NCBI GenBank assembly: GCA_017434455.1
Contig: JAFRFG010000040.1
Coordinates: 1-33,633 of the forward strand
DNA length: 33,633 bases
Origin: Thermoguttaceae bacterium
Lineage (GTDB): Bacteria; Planctomycetota; Planctomycetia; Pirellulales; Thermoguttaceae
Direction of reading: 5' to 3'
Positions 15,996-23,536 of the stretch are shown here, in pieces. A program made the translations under genes and the position numbers. The notes under the pieces are model-generated. The model was not told the origin of the DNA, made no database searches, and worked only from the letters and a program-made list of their open reading frames with translations. Position 1 is the first letter of the stretch, and every line of letters begins with the position of its first letter.

Positions 15996-17396
15996 ATGCC
16001 CCGCAAGATCAAATCTATTGTGCTTTTCGCGTTCGCCGCGACGATTCTCTGCGGCCCTTTCGGCTCGACGGCCGCGGCGCAGACCTATAATGTCCGCGAT
16101 TTCGGCGCCGCCGCCGACGGCCTGGCCAAAGATACCGCCGCGATTCAGCAGGCGATCGATACCGCGGCCGACGCCGGCGGGGGGACCGTCTTCTTCCCCG
16201 CGGGGACCTATCTGACCGGTTCCCTTTACCTGAAGAGTAACATCGACTTTTATCTCGGGCCGGGGGCGCACCTGCTAGCCAGTCCCGACCCGGCCGACTA
16301 CAACCCGCTGGATGTTTGTCCGCAAAATTCCTCCTCCGCCGCGGAGTCGTCGTTCGGCGCGCACCTGATCCTATGCCTCGAACAAAAGAACGTGACGCTG
16401 CGCGGCCCGGGGAAGATCGACGGCAATTCCCCCGCGTTTTTGTTCGATAAGGACGGCAAAGCCGCCCCGAGTCAGTCGCAGGTACCATGGCGGCCGTCGC
16501 AGATGCTCTTTATCGTCGAGTCCGAAAATATTACCATTCGTGATATCGAGCTGGTCCGTTCCCCCTACTGGTCGATCTTCCTCTACGGATGCGAGAACGT
16601 CTGCGTCCACAACGCCTCGATCTCGACCGAGCGCACGCCGGTCGATCCGTCGGTGGGGCCCCGTGTGCCGAATGTCCCCGGGCTGACCTATAACGGGGAT
16701 GGGATCGATATCGATTGCTGCCGGTTTGTGACGGTGAGCGACTGTCGCATCTCGACCGCCGACGACTGTATCACGCTGCGCGGCAGCTGCGCGCGGCTGA
16801 AGAACCCCAAACCGTGCGAGTTCGTGACCGTCACCAACTGTACCCTCTCGACCCCGTGCAACGCCATCCGGGTCGGGGTCGGCGTGGGGGAGATCCGTCA
16901 CGCGACGTTTTCGAACCTTGCGATCAGTCAGACACGCACCGCCTTTAGCGTCGTGTCGAACTGGTCTACTACCAATCCCCGAGGCACCGATATTTCTGAT
17001 ATACAAATCCACAATGTGACCGTCGACTGTGAGGATCTGTTCCACATCCGCTACGGTTTCGGGGATTTATCGAAGATCAAGGGGCTGACCTTCAGCGACA
17101 TTACCGGAATCGTCCGAACCGGCGGTTTCCTGCGCGGCAGCGCCGTCCGCCCGATCGAAAATGTCACCCTGCGCCACATCGACCTGCGTGCCTGTGAGGG
17201 CGGGGAATTCCTCAAACTGGTCGACGTCCAAGGCCTTCTTCTCGATTCGGTCCGAATCACCCCGTTTGAGGGAAAAGAACCGCTTTACCTCACTTTCGGC
17301 GCCGTGACAGATATTTTGCGAGAGGGAACGAACGTGGAAGGCAAAACGATGAGCGATGAGGCGCTGGAGGAATATCATGCGAAGAATAAGAACTAG
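15996..17396 (+). CDS. Secreted glycoside hydrolase family 28 (polygalacturonase-like)
   Basis: The protein has 466 residues with signal peptide 1-28 (ending AAA-QT). The GH28 opening is clear: YNVRDFGAAADGLAKDT, then AGGGTVFFPAGTYLTGSL, then beta-helix repeats. Catalytic aspartates fit D235 in NGDGID (family NTD) and D256-D257 in ADDCI. The family's third motif, GHG, is replaced by RVGVGVGEI at about 292-300, and no RIK motif is seen; both contact substrate in classical polygalacturonases. The likely role is hydrolysis of an alpha-linked uronic acid or rhamnogalacturonan-like glycan outside the cytoplasm, with altered binding. The C-terminal coil (EGTNVEGKTMSDEALEEYHAKNKN) is short and charged. 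It is downstream of its own likely promoter; hpt follows 96 bases later. Confidence 0.9.
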   Translation: MPRKIKSIVLFAFAATILCGPFGSTAAAQTYNVRDFGAAADGLAKDTAAIQQAIDTAADAGGGTVFFPAGTYLTGSLYLKSNIDFYLGPGAHLLASPDPADYNPLDVCPQNSSSAAESSFGAHLILCLEQKNVTLRGPGKIDGNSPAFLFDKDGKAAPSQSQVPWRPSQMLFIVESENITIRDIELVRSPYWSIFLYGCENVCVHNASISTERTPVDPSVGPRVPNVPGLTYNGDGIDIDCCRFVTVSDCRISTADDCITLRGSCARLKNPKPCEFVTVTNCTLSTPCNAIRVGVGVGEIRHATFSNLAISQTRTAFSVVSNWSTTNPRGTDISDIQIHNVTVDCEDLFHIRYGFGDLSKIKGLTFSDITGIVRTGGFLRGSAVRPIENVTLRHIDLRACEGGEFLKLVDVQGLLLDSVRITPFEGKEPLYLTFGAVTDILREGTNVEGKTMSDEALEEYHAKNKN

Positions 17397-17492
17397 GCGG
17401 GGAACGTGTTTAAGAATGATTATATAGTGAATCGTATCCCGGCTCGAGTCCCCCAAAAATGAAATCCATCCCGTTTACCCCCTAAGTCCCCC

Positions 17493-18053
17493 ATGCGCCG
17501 AGTATTATTCACTAAAGAGCGGATCGACCGGATCGTCCAGGGTCTGGCTGAACAGATCAATACCTTCTACGGCCCCGACGCTCCCGGGGAAGAGCCGATT
17601 CTCGTGGTTGGGGTCCTGACCGGAGCGGTGATCTTCACCGCCGACTTGGTTCGGCGTCTCGGACGCCGCGTCGATCTCGATTTTGTTCGGGCGTCGAGTT
17701 ACGGCGGCGCCAAGACCTCCAGCGGTACGGTTCGCCTGACGGCCGAGCCGAAATATGACCCCAAGGGGCGGCGGGTCCTGATCGTCGAGGATTTGATCGA
17801 TACCGGCCGGACGCTCCGGTTCGTCGTCGATTATTTCCACCGGCGGGGGGCGGCCGGCGTCGAAGTCGCCGTTTTGCTCGATAAGACCGAACGTCGCGAG
17901 GTCTCGGTTCCGTGCCGGTTTGTCGGCTCGACGGTTGAAAATGCTTTTCTTTGCGGCTACGGTCTGGACAGCCGCCTGTACGGCGCCGCCGACCCGCAAA
18001 TCTTCGCCGAGGAAGCTTCTTTCGAAGAGGAAAACAAGGGGGATAACCGGTGA
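17493..18053 (+). CDS. hpt: Hypoxanthine (guanine) phosphoribosyltransferase
   Basis: The protein has 186 residues, the usual length, and no signal peptide, so it is cytosolic. It has the type I PRTase signature VEDLIDTGRT at 98-107 with acidic pair E99-D100 and base-side D103, the flexible-loop SSYGG at 68-72, LLDK at 128-131 for purine contact, and YGLD at 156-159. The reaction is hypoxanthine or guanine plus PRPP giving IMP or GMP. The first loop reads LTGA instead of the more common L(K/R)GA. The C-terminus is charged and low-complexity (FEEENKGDNR). In this window it complements the exported PNP, which would release bases for it to salvage. A hairpin with T-run follows. Confidence 0.94.
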   Translation: MRRVLFTKERIDRIVQGLAEQINTFYGPDAPGEEPILVVGVLTGAVIFTADLVRRLGRRVDLDFVRASSYGGAKTSSGTVRLTAEPKYDPKGRRVLIVEDLIDTGRTLRFVVDYFHRRGAAGVEVAVLLDKTERREVSVPCRFVGSTVENAFLCGYGLDSRLYGAADPQIFAEEASFEEENKGDNR

Positions 18054-18071
18054 CTTGATCGCGTGTTCTGT

Positions 18072-18105
18072 GGGCTTTCTCGTTCCCGCGAGCCCGGCCT
18101 TTTTT
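18072..18105 (+). terminator. Probable intrinsic terminator after hpt
   Basis: A hairpin can form between GGGCT (18072-18076) and AGCCC (18091-18095), or alternatively CTCG with CGAG plus an outer GGG/CCC, followed by a T-run at 18100-18105 eight bases or less from the stem. It would end the GH28-hpt unit. Confidence 0.6.
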
Positions 18106-18292
18106 ATCCGCCGAACCACGCCAACAGATCGTCCGGCAAAAGCAAGCTTTCTTTCGATCCGGCCAACGTGTAGAATAGACCCTTTAAGGGGCTTAAGGCC
18201 ATGAAAGGTAGTATCACCCGCGTCCATCGCCGGTTTTTCGCGGTGACGCGATCGATATCGATAAAAGAGAGAACGAAGGAGGAAAACGAACC

Positions 18293-19300
18293 ATGAAGTC
18301 TGACTCTCCACGCATATATAACCGCCGTGGTTTCTTCGCCTGTCTGGTCCTGGCCGCGCTTGTGAGTGCCTCGTCCGCTTTCGCCGCCGAGCCGACCGAA
18401 TCGCCGATCGGCGTCAAGCATGTGATCTTGGTCGGATTCGACGGGATGGGGTCGAAATATATGGATTGGGATAAGGTGCCGGTACTCAAGCGCCTTCGCG
18501 ACGAGGGGGCCTGGACCGAGAACTGCATGAGTGTCCTTCCGAGCGACTCGATCCCGAACTGGTCCTCCAACTTTATGGGGGCCAGTCCGAACATCCACGG
18601 CTATCGCGAGAATCTCAACATCAACGGTTCCCTTCTGATCGAGCCCGAATCCCCCGCGCCGGACAGTCTCAGCGAGAAGGGAAAGTTTCCCTGTATGTAT
18701 CGCCAGCTTAAACGCTACCGGCCCGATGCCCGGACGATGTTTGTCGGCGGCTGGATCGGCATCACCAACTACATCGAGACGAGCGACGTCGACGATCTGT
18801 TCGAGACTTCCAACAATGAGGAGGCGTTTTATTTCTTTATGGAGGGACTCAAGAAAAATCCGACGCTGGCCTGTATCGTTTTCGGCGAGCCGGATGAAAC
18901 GGGGCATATCCACGGCTGGGGGTCCCCCGAATATCAAGAGGTCTCGCACGAGATGGACTGCTACCTCGGGAAGATCATTGAGTATCTCGAAAGCAAGGAC
19001 AGTTTCAAAGATACCATCCTGATCACGATGGCCGACCACGGCGGAGTGAACTTCTCTAAGAAGGTTCACTACCACGGCGACCGGGTCTATGAGGATCTTC
19101 TCACTCCCCGCATCTTCTACGGCTGCGGTGTCAAGCCCGGGCAGATCGAAGATGTGGTGATGGGGTTCGATCTGGCTGCGACGGTTGCCTGGGCTTTGGG
19201 TATTCCGCAGTCGTCGTTCTGGCGCGGCAAGCCGAACGTCGCGGCGTTCGGTTTTGATCCCGAGCAAACTTACCAGCTTCAGGCGCCGGCGGGCAAATGA
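18293..19300 (+). CDS. Tat-exported alkaline-phosphatase-superfamily enzyme (type I phosphodiesterase/nucleotide pyrophosphatase-like)
   Basis: The protein has 335 residues, with a strong AAGGAGGAAAA site 8 bases before ATG. The N-terminus YNRRGFFACLVLAALVSA carries a twin-arginine motif, consistent with export of a folded metalloenzyme. Metal-site landmarks appear in the standard order: D50 in LVGFDGMG, nucleophile candidate S86 in PSDSIPNW, D/H of GEPDETGHIHG, D-H in MADHGG, H in HYHGD, and the closing FDLAATVAWALGIP helix at the C-terminus. It should hydrolyse a phosphomono- or diester in the periplasm; substrate unknown. A TAGAAT -10-like box lies at 18171-18176 but has no convincing -35. 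It is probably a single-gene unit between the hpt terminator and the arn promoter. Confidence 0.88.
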   Translation: MKSDSPRIYNRRGFFACLVLAALVSASSAFAAEPTESPIGVKHVILVGFDGMGSKYMDWDKVPVLKRLRDEGAWTENCMSVLPSDSIPNWSSNFMGASPNIHGYRENLNINGSLLIEPESPAPDSLSEKGKFPCMYRQLKRYRPDARTMFVGGWIGITNYIETSDVDDLFETSNNEEAFYFFMEGLKKNPTLACIVFGEPDETGHIHGWGSPEYQEVSHEMDCYLGKIIEYLESKDSFKDTILITMADHGGVNFSKKVHYHGDRVYEDLLTPRIFYGCGVKPGQIEDVVMGFDLAATVAWALGIPQSSFWRGKPNVAAFGFDPEQTYQLQAPAGK

Positions 19301-19335
19301 ATCGGGGATGAGCCCAAACCAGTTTGCCGCCGGCG
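19284..19335. other. Long inverted repeat overlapping the phosphatase stop codon
   Basis: CGCCGGCGGGCAAA (19284-19297) pairs with TTTGCCGCCGGCG (19323-19335), 13 pairs with one bulged G and a 25-base loop that contains the TGA. No T-run follows, so it is more likely a 3'-end stabiliser or a site of factor-dependent termination than an intrinsic terminator. Confidence 0.55.
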
Positions 19336-19366
19336 ATTAAAAAGCCCGGACATCGCTTAAGTGGGA

Positions 19367-19395
19367 TTGATAAAAATAGGGGCTTCTGGTAAATT
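19367..19395 (+). promoter_or_regulatory. Sigma70-type promoter of the arn operon
   Basis: TTGATA (19367-19372), 17-base spacer, TAAATT (19390-19395). The predicted start is near 19402, just before a stem-loop, with the whole arnCADTB series downstream. No PmrA-like direct repeat is apparent next to it. Confidence 0.6.
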
Positions 19396-19408
19396 CTAGG
19401 TTGTTCGT

Positions 19409-19434
19409 GGGCCGCTTCACTCCTCAGGCGGCCC
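19409..19434 (+). promoter_or_regulatory. 5' leader stem-loop of the arn transcript
   Basis: GGGCCGC (19409-19415) and GCGGCCC (19428-19434) form a perfect 7-bp GC stem with a 12-base loop, starting about 7 bases after the predicted transcription start. No T-tract follows. It could protect the 5' end or bind a regulator; function is inferred only from position. Confidence 0.5.
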
Positions 19435-19466
19435 GTACACCTCGCAAGGAATGTCACTAAGGTTTC

Positions 19467-19476
19467 AGGAAGGAAG
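19467..19476 (+). promoter_or_regulatory. Ribosome-binding site deciding the arnC start
   Basis: AGGAAGGAAG lies 7 bases before GTG 19484. The upstream ATG 19451 has AAGGA abutting it with no spacing, so GTG 19484 is the better start. Confidence 0.6.
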
Positions 19477-19483
19477 CGCCCCG

Positions 19484-20494
19484 GTGTGCATTATACGACT
19501 GACCGATGATCAACCTGATCTGTCGATTGTCATCCCCGTCTACAACGAAGAAGAGAGTCTCCCCGAGCTGATCCGCCGTACCGAATTGGCCTGCCGCGGT
19601 CTCCCGGCCAAGGCGGAGGTAATATTGGTCGACGACGGAAGCACCGATCACTCGATGGAGATCATCCGCGACGCGGTCCAGCGGTTCCCCCAGCTCTTTG
19701 TCGGGGTGGTTCTTTCGACCAACTTCGGTCAGCACGCGGCGGTTATGGCCGGTTTTCAGCAATCGCGCGGAAAGTTCGTCATCACGATGGACGCCGATCT
19801 GCAGAACCCGCCGGAAGAGATCCCCCGCGTCCTTGATATGCTCCTCCAGGGGTACGATGTGGTCGGCACCATTCGCCAGCGCCGTCAAGACTCTACCTTC
19901 CGTCTTTGGGGGTCTCGCCTGGTCAATCTGATGGTCCGCCAGCTGTGCCACGGCCGGACGATGACCGACTACGGCTGCATGCTGCGCGGCTACAGCCGCA
20001 AGGTTGTCGACGCGGTTTTGCAGTGCGGCGAGAACGGCAAGTTCATTCCGATTCTGGCAATGTCCTACGCCCGCCGCACGGTCGAGATCACCGTCTCTCA
20101 CGCCGAGCGCATGGCGGGGAAATCTAAGTACAGCTGTCTGAAGCTCATCTCATTGCTGTTCGACCTGCTCACCGGAACGAGTAATTTCCCGCTGCGTCTG
20201 ATGACGTTCTCCGGGTTCTTTATCGCGTTGTTTGGCGTGCTGTTCGGTTTGGTCGTCTTTGTCATCTCTCAGATCGACAAATCTTGGGGGGCCGAAGGGG
20301 TTTTCGCCCTGTTCGCCATCGCCTTTGTCCTGATGGGCTGCCAGTTCATCGGTCTGGGGCTTTTGGGGGAATATGTCGGGAAAATCCACCACAACACTCG
20401 CCAGCGGCCGCAGTTCTTTGTGGAGCAGGTGATTGTTGGCCAGCCGCAAGCCGCCGCCACCGAAGAGACCCCCGAGCAAAAACTCGCCGGCTGA
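19484..20494 (+). CDS. arnC: ArnC: undecaprenyl-phosphate 4-deoxy-4-formamido-L-arabinose transferase
   Basis: From GTG 19484 this is 336 residues; ATG 19451 would add 11 that have no counterpart in E. coli ArnC. The GT2 domain shows LSIVIPVYNEEESLPELIRR, VDDGSTD, MDADLQNPPEEIPR, VVGTIRQRRQDS, YGCMLRGYSR and AERxxGKSKYS, all matching ArnC closely. Two C-terminal membrane segments follow (about 225-250 and 265-290) with WGAEGVFALF between them and FIGLGLLGEYVGKI. It transfers L-Ara4-formyl-N from UDP to undecaprenyl phosphate at the inner face of the cytoplasmic membrane. The remaining C-terminal tail is short and polar. It is the first gene of the Arn operon, 51 bases before arnA. Confidence 0.93.
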   Translation: MCIIRLTDDQPDLSIVIPVYNEEESLPELIRRTELACRGLPAKAEVILVDDGSTDHSMEIIRDAVQRFPQLFVGVVLSTNFGQHAAVMAGFQQSRGKFVITMDADLQNPPEEIPRVLDMLLQGYDVVGTIRQRRQDSTFRLWGSRLVNLMVRQLCHGRTMTDYGCMLRGYSRKVVDAVLQCGENGKFIPILAMSYARRTVEITVSHAERMAGKSKYSCLKLISLLFDLLTGTSNFPLRLMTFSGFFIALFGVLFGLVVFVISQIDKSWGAEGVFALFAIAFVLMGCQFIGLGLLGEYVGKIHHNTRQRPQFFVEQVIVGQPQAAATEETPEQKLAG

Positions 20495-20545
20495 GCGTTC
20501 TTAACAGATAAATTTCGGGATGTGAATCATAGCAAGGAAGTTTGG

Positions 20546-22537
20546 ATGAAAGCCGTCGTTTTCGCCTATCACAATATCGGTTGTGTTGGTATCGAAGCGC
20601 TTTTGCGCGCCGGGGTCGAGATCGCCGCGATCTTTACTCACCGCGATAACCTCAACGAGACAATCTGGTTTGACAGTGTCGCCGAATTGGCCGCGGTTAA
20701 GGGTATCCCCGTCTTTGCCCCCGACGACGTGAACCACCCGCTCTGGGTGAATAAGATTCGCGCGATGGCGCCTGATTTTATCTTCTCCTTCTATTATCGT
20801 CAGCTCCTAAGCGACGAGATTCTCCGGCTCGCTCCCAAGGGGGCACTGAACCTGCATGGGTCGCTTTTGCCGAAGTACCGCGGCCGGGTTCCGATCAATT
20901 GGGCGGTCATTAAGGGGGAGAAAATCACCGGCGTGACGCTCCACTACATGACCGACCGTCCCGACGCGGGCGATATTGTCGCGCAGAAGAGTTTTCCGAT
21001 TGAAGATGACGATACCGCCAAGAGTGTCCACCTCAAGGCGGCCGGGGCCGCCGGCGAGCTGCTCGACGAGGTTCTTCCAGCGCTGTTGGCCGGCACCGCG
21101 TCTCGTATCAGGCAAAACGACGCCGAGGCCACCGTGATGCCCGGCCGCAAACCGGCCGACGGCCGGATCGACTGGAACGCCTCGGCCGAGGAAATCCGCA
21201 ATCTGGTCCGTGGGGTCACGCGCCCTTACCCCGGAGCGTTCTCGTTCGTTTCGGGGAAGAAGTATTTCCTTTGGGATGTCGCCGTGCGTCCGAACAGCGA
21301 CCGGCAGCCGGCGGGGACGATTCTGTCGATCGATCCGCTCACGATCGCCTGCGGCAGCGGCGCGATCGAGGTCCTTGCCGGCCAGCCGGAGGGAGGGGTC
21401 TATATGACCGGCTCGCAGATGGCCGGTCAGAACCGCCTCGTCCCGAAGATGCGGTTCACTAAGACGGCCGCCTGCCCGAGTACCCGCCGCAAGAACGTCC
21501 TGATTTTAGGGGTGAACGGTTTTATCGGCAGCTCGCTGAGCAATCGCCTGCTCAAAAGCGGCGAGTACGAGATCTTCGGGATCGACCTTCGCAGCGACTA
21601 CGTCAGCGATATCCTCGATCATCCGAATTTTCATTTCTTCGAAGGGGATATCCAGATCAGCAGCGAGTGGATCGAGTATCACGTGCGCAAGTGCGATGTC
21701 GTCGTTCCGCTGGTCGCGATCGCCACCCCGATCGAGTACACCCGCAATCCGCTTCGGGTCTTTGAGCTCGACTTCGAAGAGAACCTCAAGATCGTTCGCT
21801 ACTGCCATAAGTATAATAAACGGATCATCTTCCCCTCGACCTCCGAGGTCTACGCCCTGTGCGACGATGAGACCTTCGATGAAGATACCTCCCCGTTGAT
21901 TTTGGGACCGATCTGCAAACAACGCTGGATCTATTCGTGCATCAAGCAGATGCTCGACCGCGTGATCTGGGCCTACGGCACTAAAGGACTGAAGTTTACC
22001 CTCTTCCGTCCCTTCAACTGGATCGGGCCGAAACTCGACAGTTTGAACAGCGCGCGTATCGGCAGCTCCCGGGCGATCACACAGATGATTCTCAATCTGG
22101 TTCAGGGGAGTCCCATCCAGCTGATCGACGGCGGTGAGCAGAAACGCTGTTTTACCGATGTGGAAGATGGTATTGAATGCCTGTTCCGCATTATCGAAAA
22201 CAAGGGAAACCGCTGTGATGGGAAGATCATCAACATCGGGAATCCCGACAATGAGATGAGTATCAAACAGTTTGCCCACACGCTTATCGAGCTGTTCGAG
22301 GAACACCCCCTGCATACGAGCTTCCCGCCGGTCGCCGGCTGTATCGAGATCGAGTCAGGGGCCTATTACGGCCAAGGATACCAGGACTGCCGGCATCGCA
22401 AGCCGTCAATCAAAAACGCCGCGAAATATTGCGACTGGAAGCCGTCCATTCCGCTGCGCGAATCGATGGCCCGGACGCTCGACTTCTTCCTCCAGCAGGC
22501 GATCGCCTCGGGCGAGTTCCTCGGCCGCGAAGATTGA
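20546..22537 (+). CDS. arnA: ArnA: bifunctional UDP-L-Ara4N formyltransferase / UDP-glucuronate decarboxylase
   Basis: The protein has 663 residues, E. coli length. ATG 20546 is chosen over an upstream in-frame GTG at 20522 because AAGGAAG (20534-20540) sits 5 bases before it and [12 protein letters not shown] matches the known N-terminus. The formyltransferase domain (1-305) keeps N102, H104 in [12 protein letters not shown], and D140, at exactly E. coli numbering. The decarboxylase domain (about 315-660) has the Rossmann loop GVNGFIG, S433-E434 in PSTSEVY, Y463-x3-K467, FRPFNWIGP and HRKPS. It oxidatively decarboxylates UDP-glucuronate to UDP-Ara4O, and formylates UDP-Ara4N made by ArnB. 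Both active sites look intact. The cytosolic enzyme lies between arnC and arnD, 33 bases before the latter. Confidence 0.96.
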   Translation: MKAVVFAYHNIGCVGIEALLRAGVEIAAIFTHRDNLNETIWFDSVAELAAVKGIPVFAPDDVNHPLWVNKIRAMAPDFIFSFYYRQLLSDEILRLAPKGALNLHGSLLPKYRGRVPINWAVIKGEKITGVTLHYMTDRPDAGDIVAQKSFPIEDDDTAKSVHLKAAGAAGELLDEVLPALLAGTASRIRQNDAEATVMPGRKPADGRIDWNASAEEIRNLVRGVTRPYPGAFSFVSGKKYFLWDVAVRPNSDRQPAGTILSIDPLTIACGSGAIEVLAGQPEGGVYMTGSQMAGQNRLVPKMRFTKTAACPSTRRKNVLILGVNGFIGSSLSNRLLKSGEYEIFGIDLRSDYVSDILDHPNFHFFEGDIQISSEWIEYHVRKCDVVVPLVAIATPIEYTRNPLRVFELDFEENLKIVRYCHKYNKRIIFPSTSEVYALCDDETFDEDTSPLILGPICKQRWIYSCIKQMLDRVIWAYGTKGLKFTLFRPFNWIGPKLDSLNSARIGSSRAITQMILNLVQGSPIQLIDGGEQKRCFTDVEDGIECLFRIIENKGNRCDGKIINIGNPDNEMSIKQFAHTLIELFEEHPLHTSFPPVAGCIEIESGAYYGQGYQDCRHRKPSIKNAAKYCDWKPSIPLRESMARTLDFFLQQAIASGEFLGRED

Positions 22538-22570
22538 CGAAGCCCGCTATAGTCAGGAGGAAACGCTAAG

Positions 22571-23500
22571 ATGCCGGAGGGTACAGCCGCGAAATCGGGC
22601 GGAATCACCGTCGGTCTTCGTGTCGATGTCGATACTTTTCGGGGAACCCGTCTGGGAGTCCCCCGGCTGGTCGAGATCTTGGCGAAGCATCATATCCGCG
22701 CGGGGTTCTTCTTTTCGGTCGGGCCCGACAATATGGGGCGGCATCTGTTCCGGCTGCTGAAGCCCCGATTTTTCTGGAAGATGCTGCGTACCCGCGCGGC
22801 GAATCTCTATGGCCCGGGGATCATCTTTTGCGGGACCTTAGGTCCGGGAAGGAAGATCGGGAAGGGGAACGAACAGATTATTCGCGACTGCGCCGCGGCC
22901 GGTCACGAGATTGGGCTTCACGCCTGGGACCATCACCTCTGGCAGGCGAAATGCGATACGATGAGTGTCGAACGCGCCGAGCGCCAGACCCGCCTGGGGT
23001 ACGATGAGCTCACGCGGATTCTCGGCCGCCGGCCCGATTGCGGCGCCTTTCCCGCGTGGAAGTGTCAAGAGGCGTTTCTGCCGCTGAAAGAATCGATGGG
23101 TTTTCGGTACAACAGCGACTGCCGGGGCAGGGGTGTTTTTCTTCCGGTGGTCGCCGGCAGGCGCCTGGGGACGCCTCAGATCGCCTTGAACCTGCCGACC
23201 TACGACGAACTGATCGGAAGCGGCGGCGTCACCGACGCCAATTACAACGAGACCCTCCTGTCGCTCATTGATGATCACGGCCCCAATCTTTTGACGATCC
23301 ACGCCGAGGTCGAGGGAATTTCCCGTGACGCGCTCTTCGAGGAGTTCCTCCGTATGGCCGCCGAGCGCCATGTTCGGTTCGTCCCGCCGGGGGAACTGCT
23401 TCCCGGTGATCTCGACACCCTTCCCACCGGTCGGATTGAACAGAAGACGATCCCCGGCCGAGAGGGGAAGCTGGCCGTCTGCCGGCTGGAGGCGCAATAG
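22571..23500 (+). CDS. arnD: ArnD: 4-deoxy-4-formamido-L-arabinose-phosphoundecaprenol deformylase
   Basis: The protein has 309 residues, with AGGAGG 10 bases before ATG. NodB-type polysaccharide-deacetylase fold: VGLRVDVDTFRGTRLGVPRL holds the metal/catalytic Asp pair, FFSVGPDNMGRHL and KMLRTRAANLYG are ArnD-specific, HEIGLHAWDHHLWQ provides the metal histidines, RYNSDCRG and TIHAEVEG are conserved, and IPGREG near the C-terminus matches the E. coli ending. The segment AFPAWKCQEAF differs from the AAGWR usual in enterobacterial ArnD. It removes the formyl group from undecaprenyl-phosphate-Ara4FN, driving the pathway forward. No signal peptide is seen, as expected for a membrane-associated cytosolic-side enzyme. 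It precedes arnT by 36 bases. Confidence 0.93.
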   Translation: MPEGTAAKSGGITVGLRVDVDTFRGTRLGVPRLVEILAKHHIRAGFFFSVGPDNMGRHLFRLLKPRFFWKMLRTRAANLYGPGIIFCGTLGPGRKIGKGNEQIIRDCAAAGHEIGLHAWDHHLWQAKCDTMSVERAERQTRLGYDELTRILGRRPDCGAFPAWKCQEAFLPLKESMGFRYNSDCRGRGVFLPVVAGRRLGTPQIALNLPTYDELIGSGGVTDANYNETLLSLIDDHGPNLLTIHAEVEGISRDALFEEFLRMAAERHVRFVPPGELLPGDLDTLPTGRIEQKTIPGREGKLAVCRLEAQ

Positions 23501-23536
23501 AGAGCTTTTTCCCGCGCGAGCGAATAGATTTGTTCC

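Noticed and set aside
20522..20545. GTG 20522 as the arnA start
   Set aside because: It would add eight residues that do not match ArnA, and the ribosome-binding site lies inside that extension.
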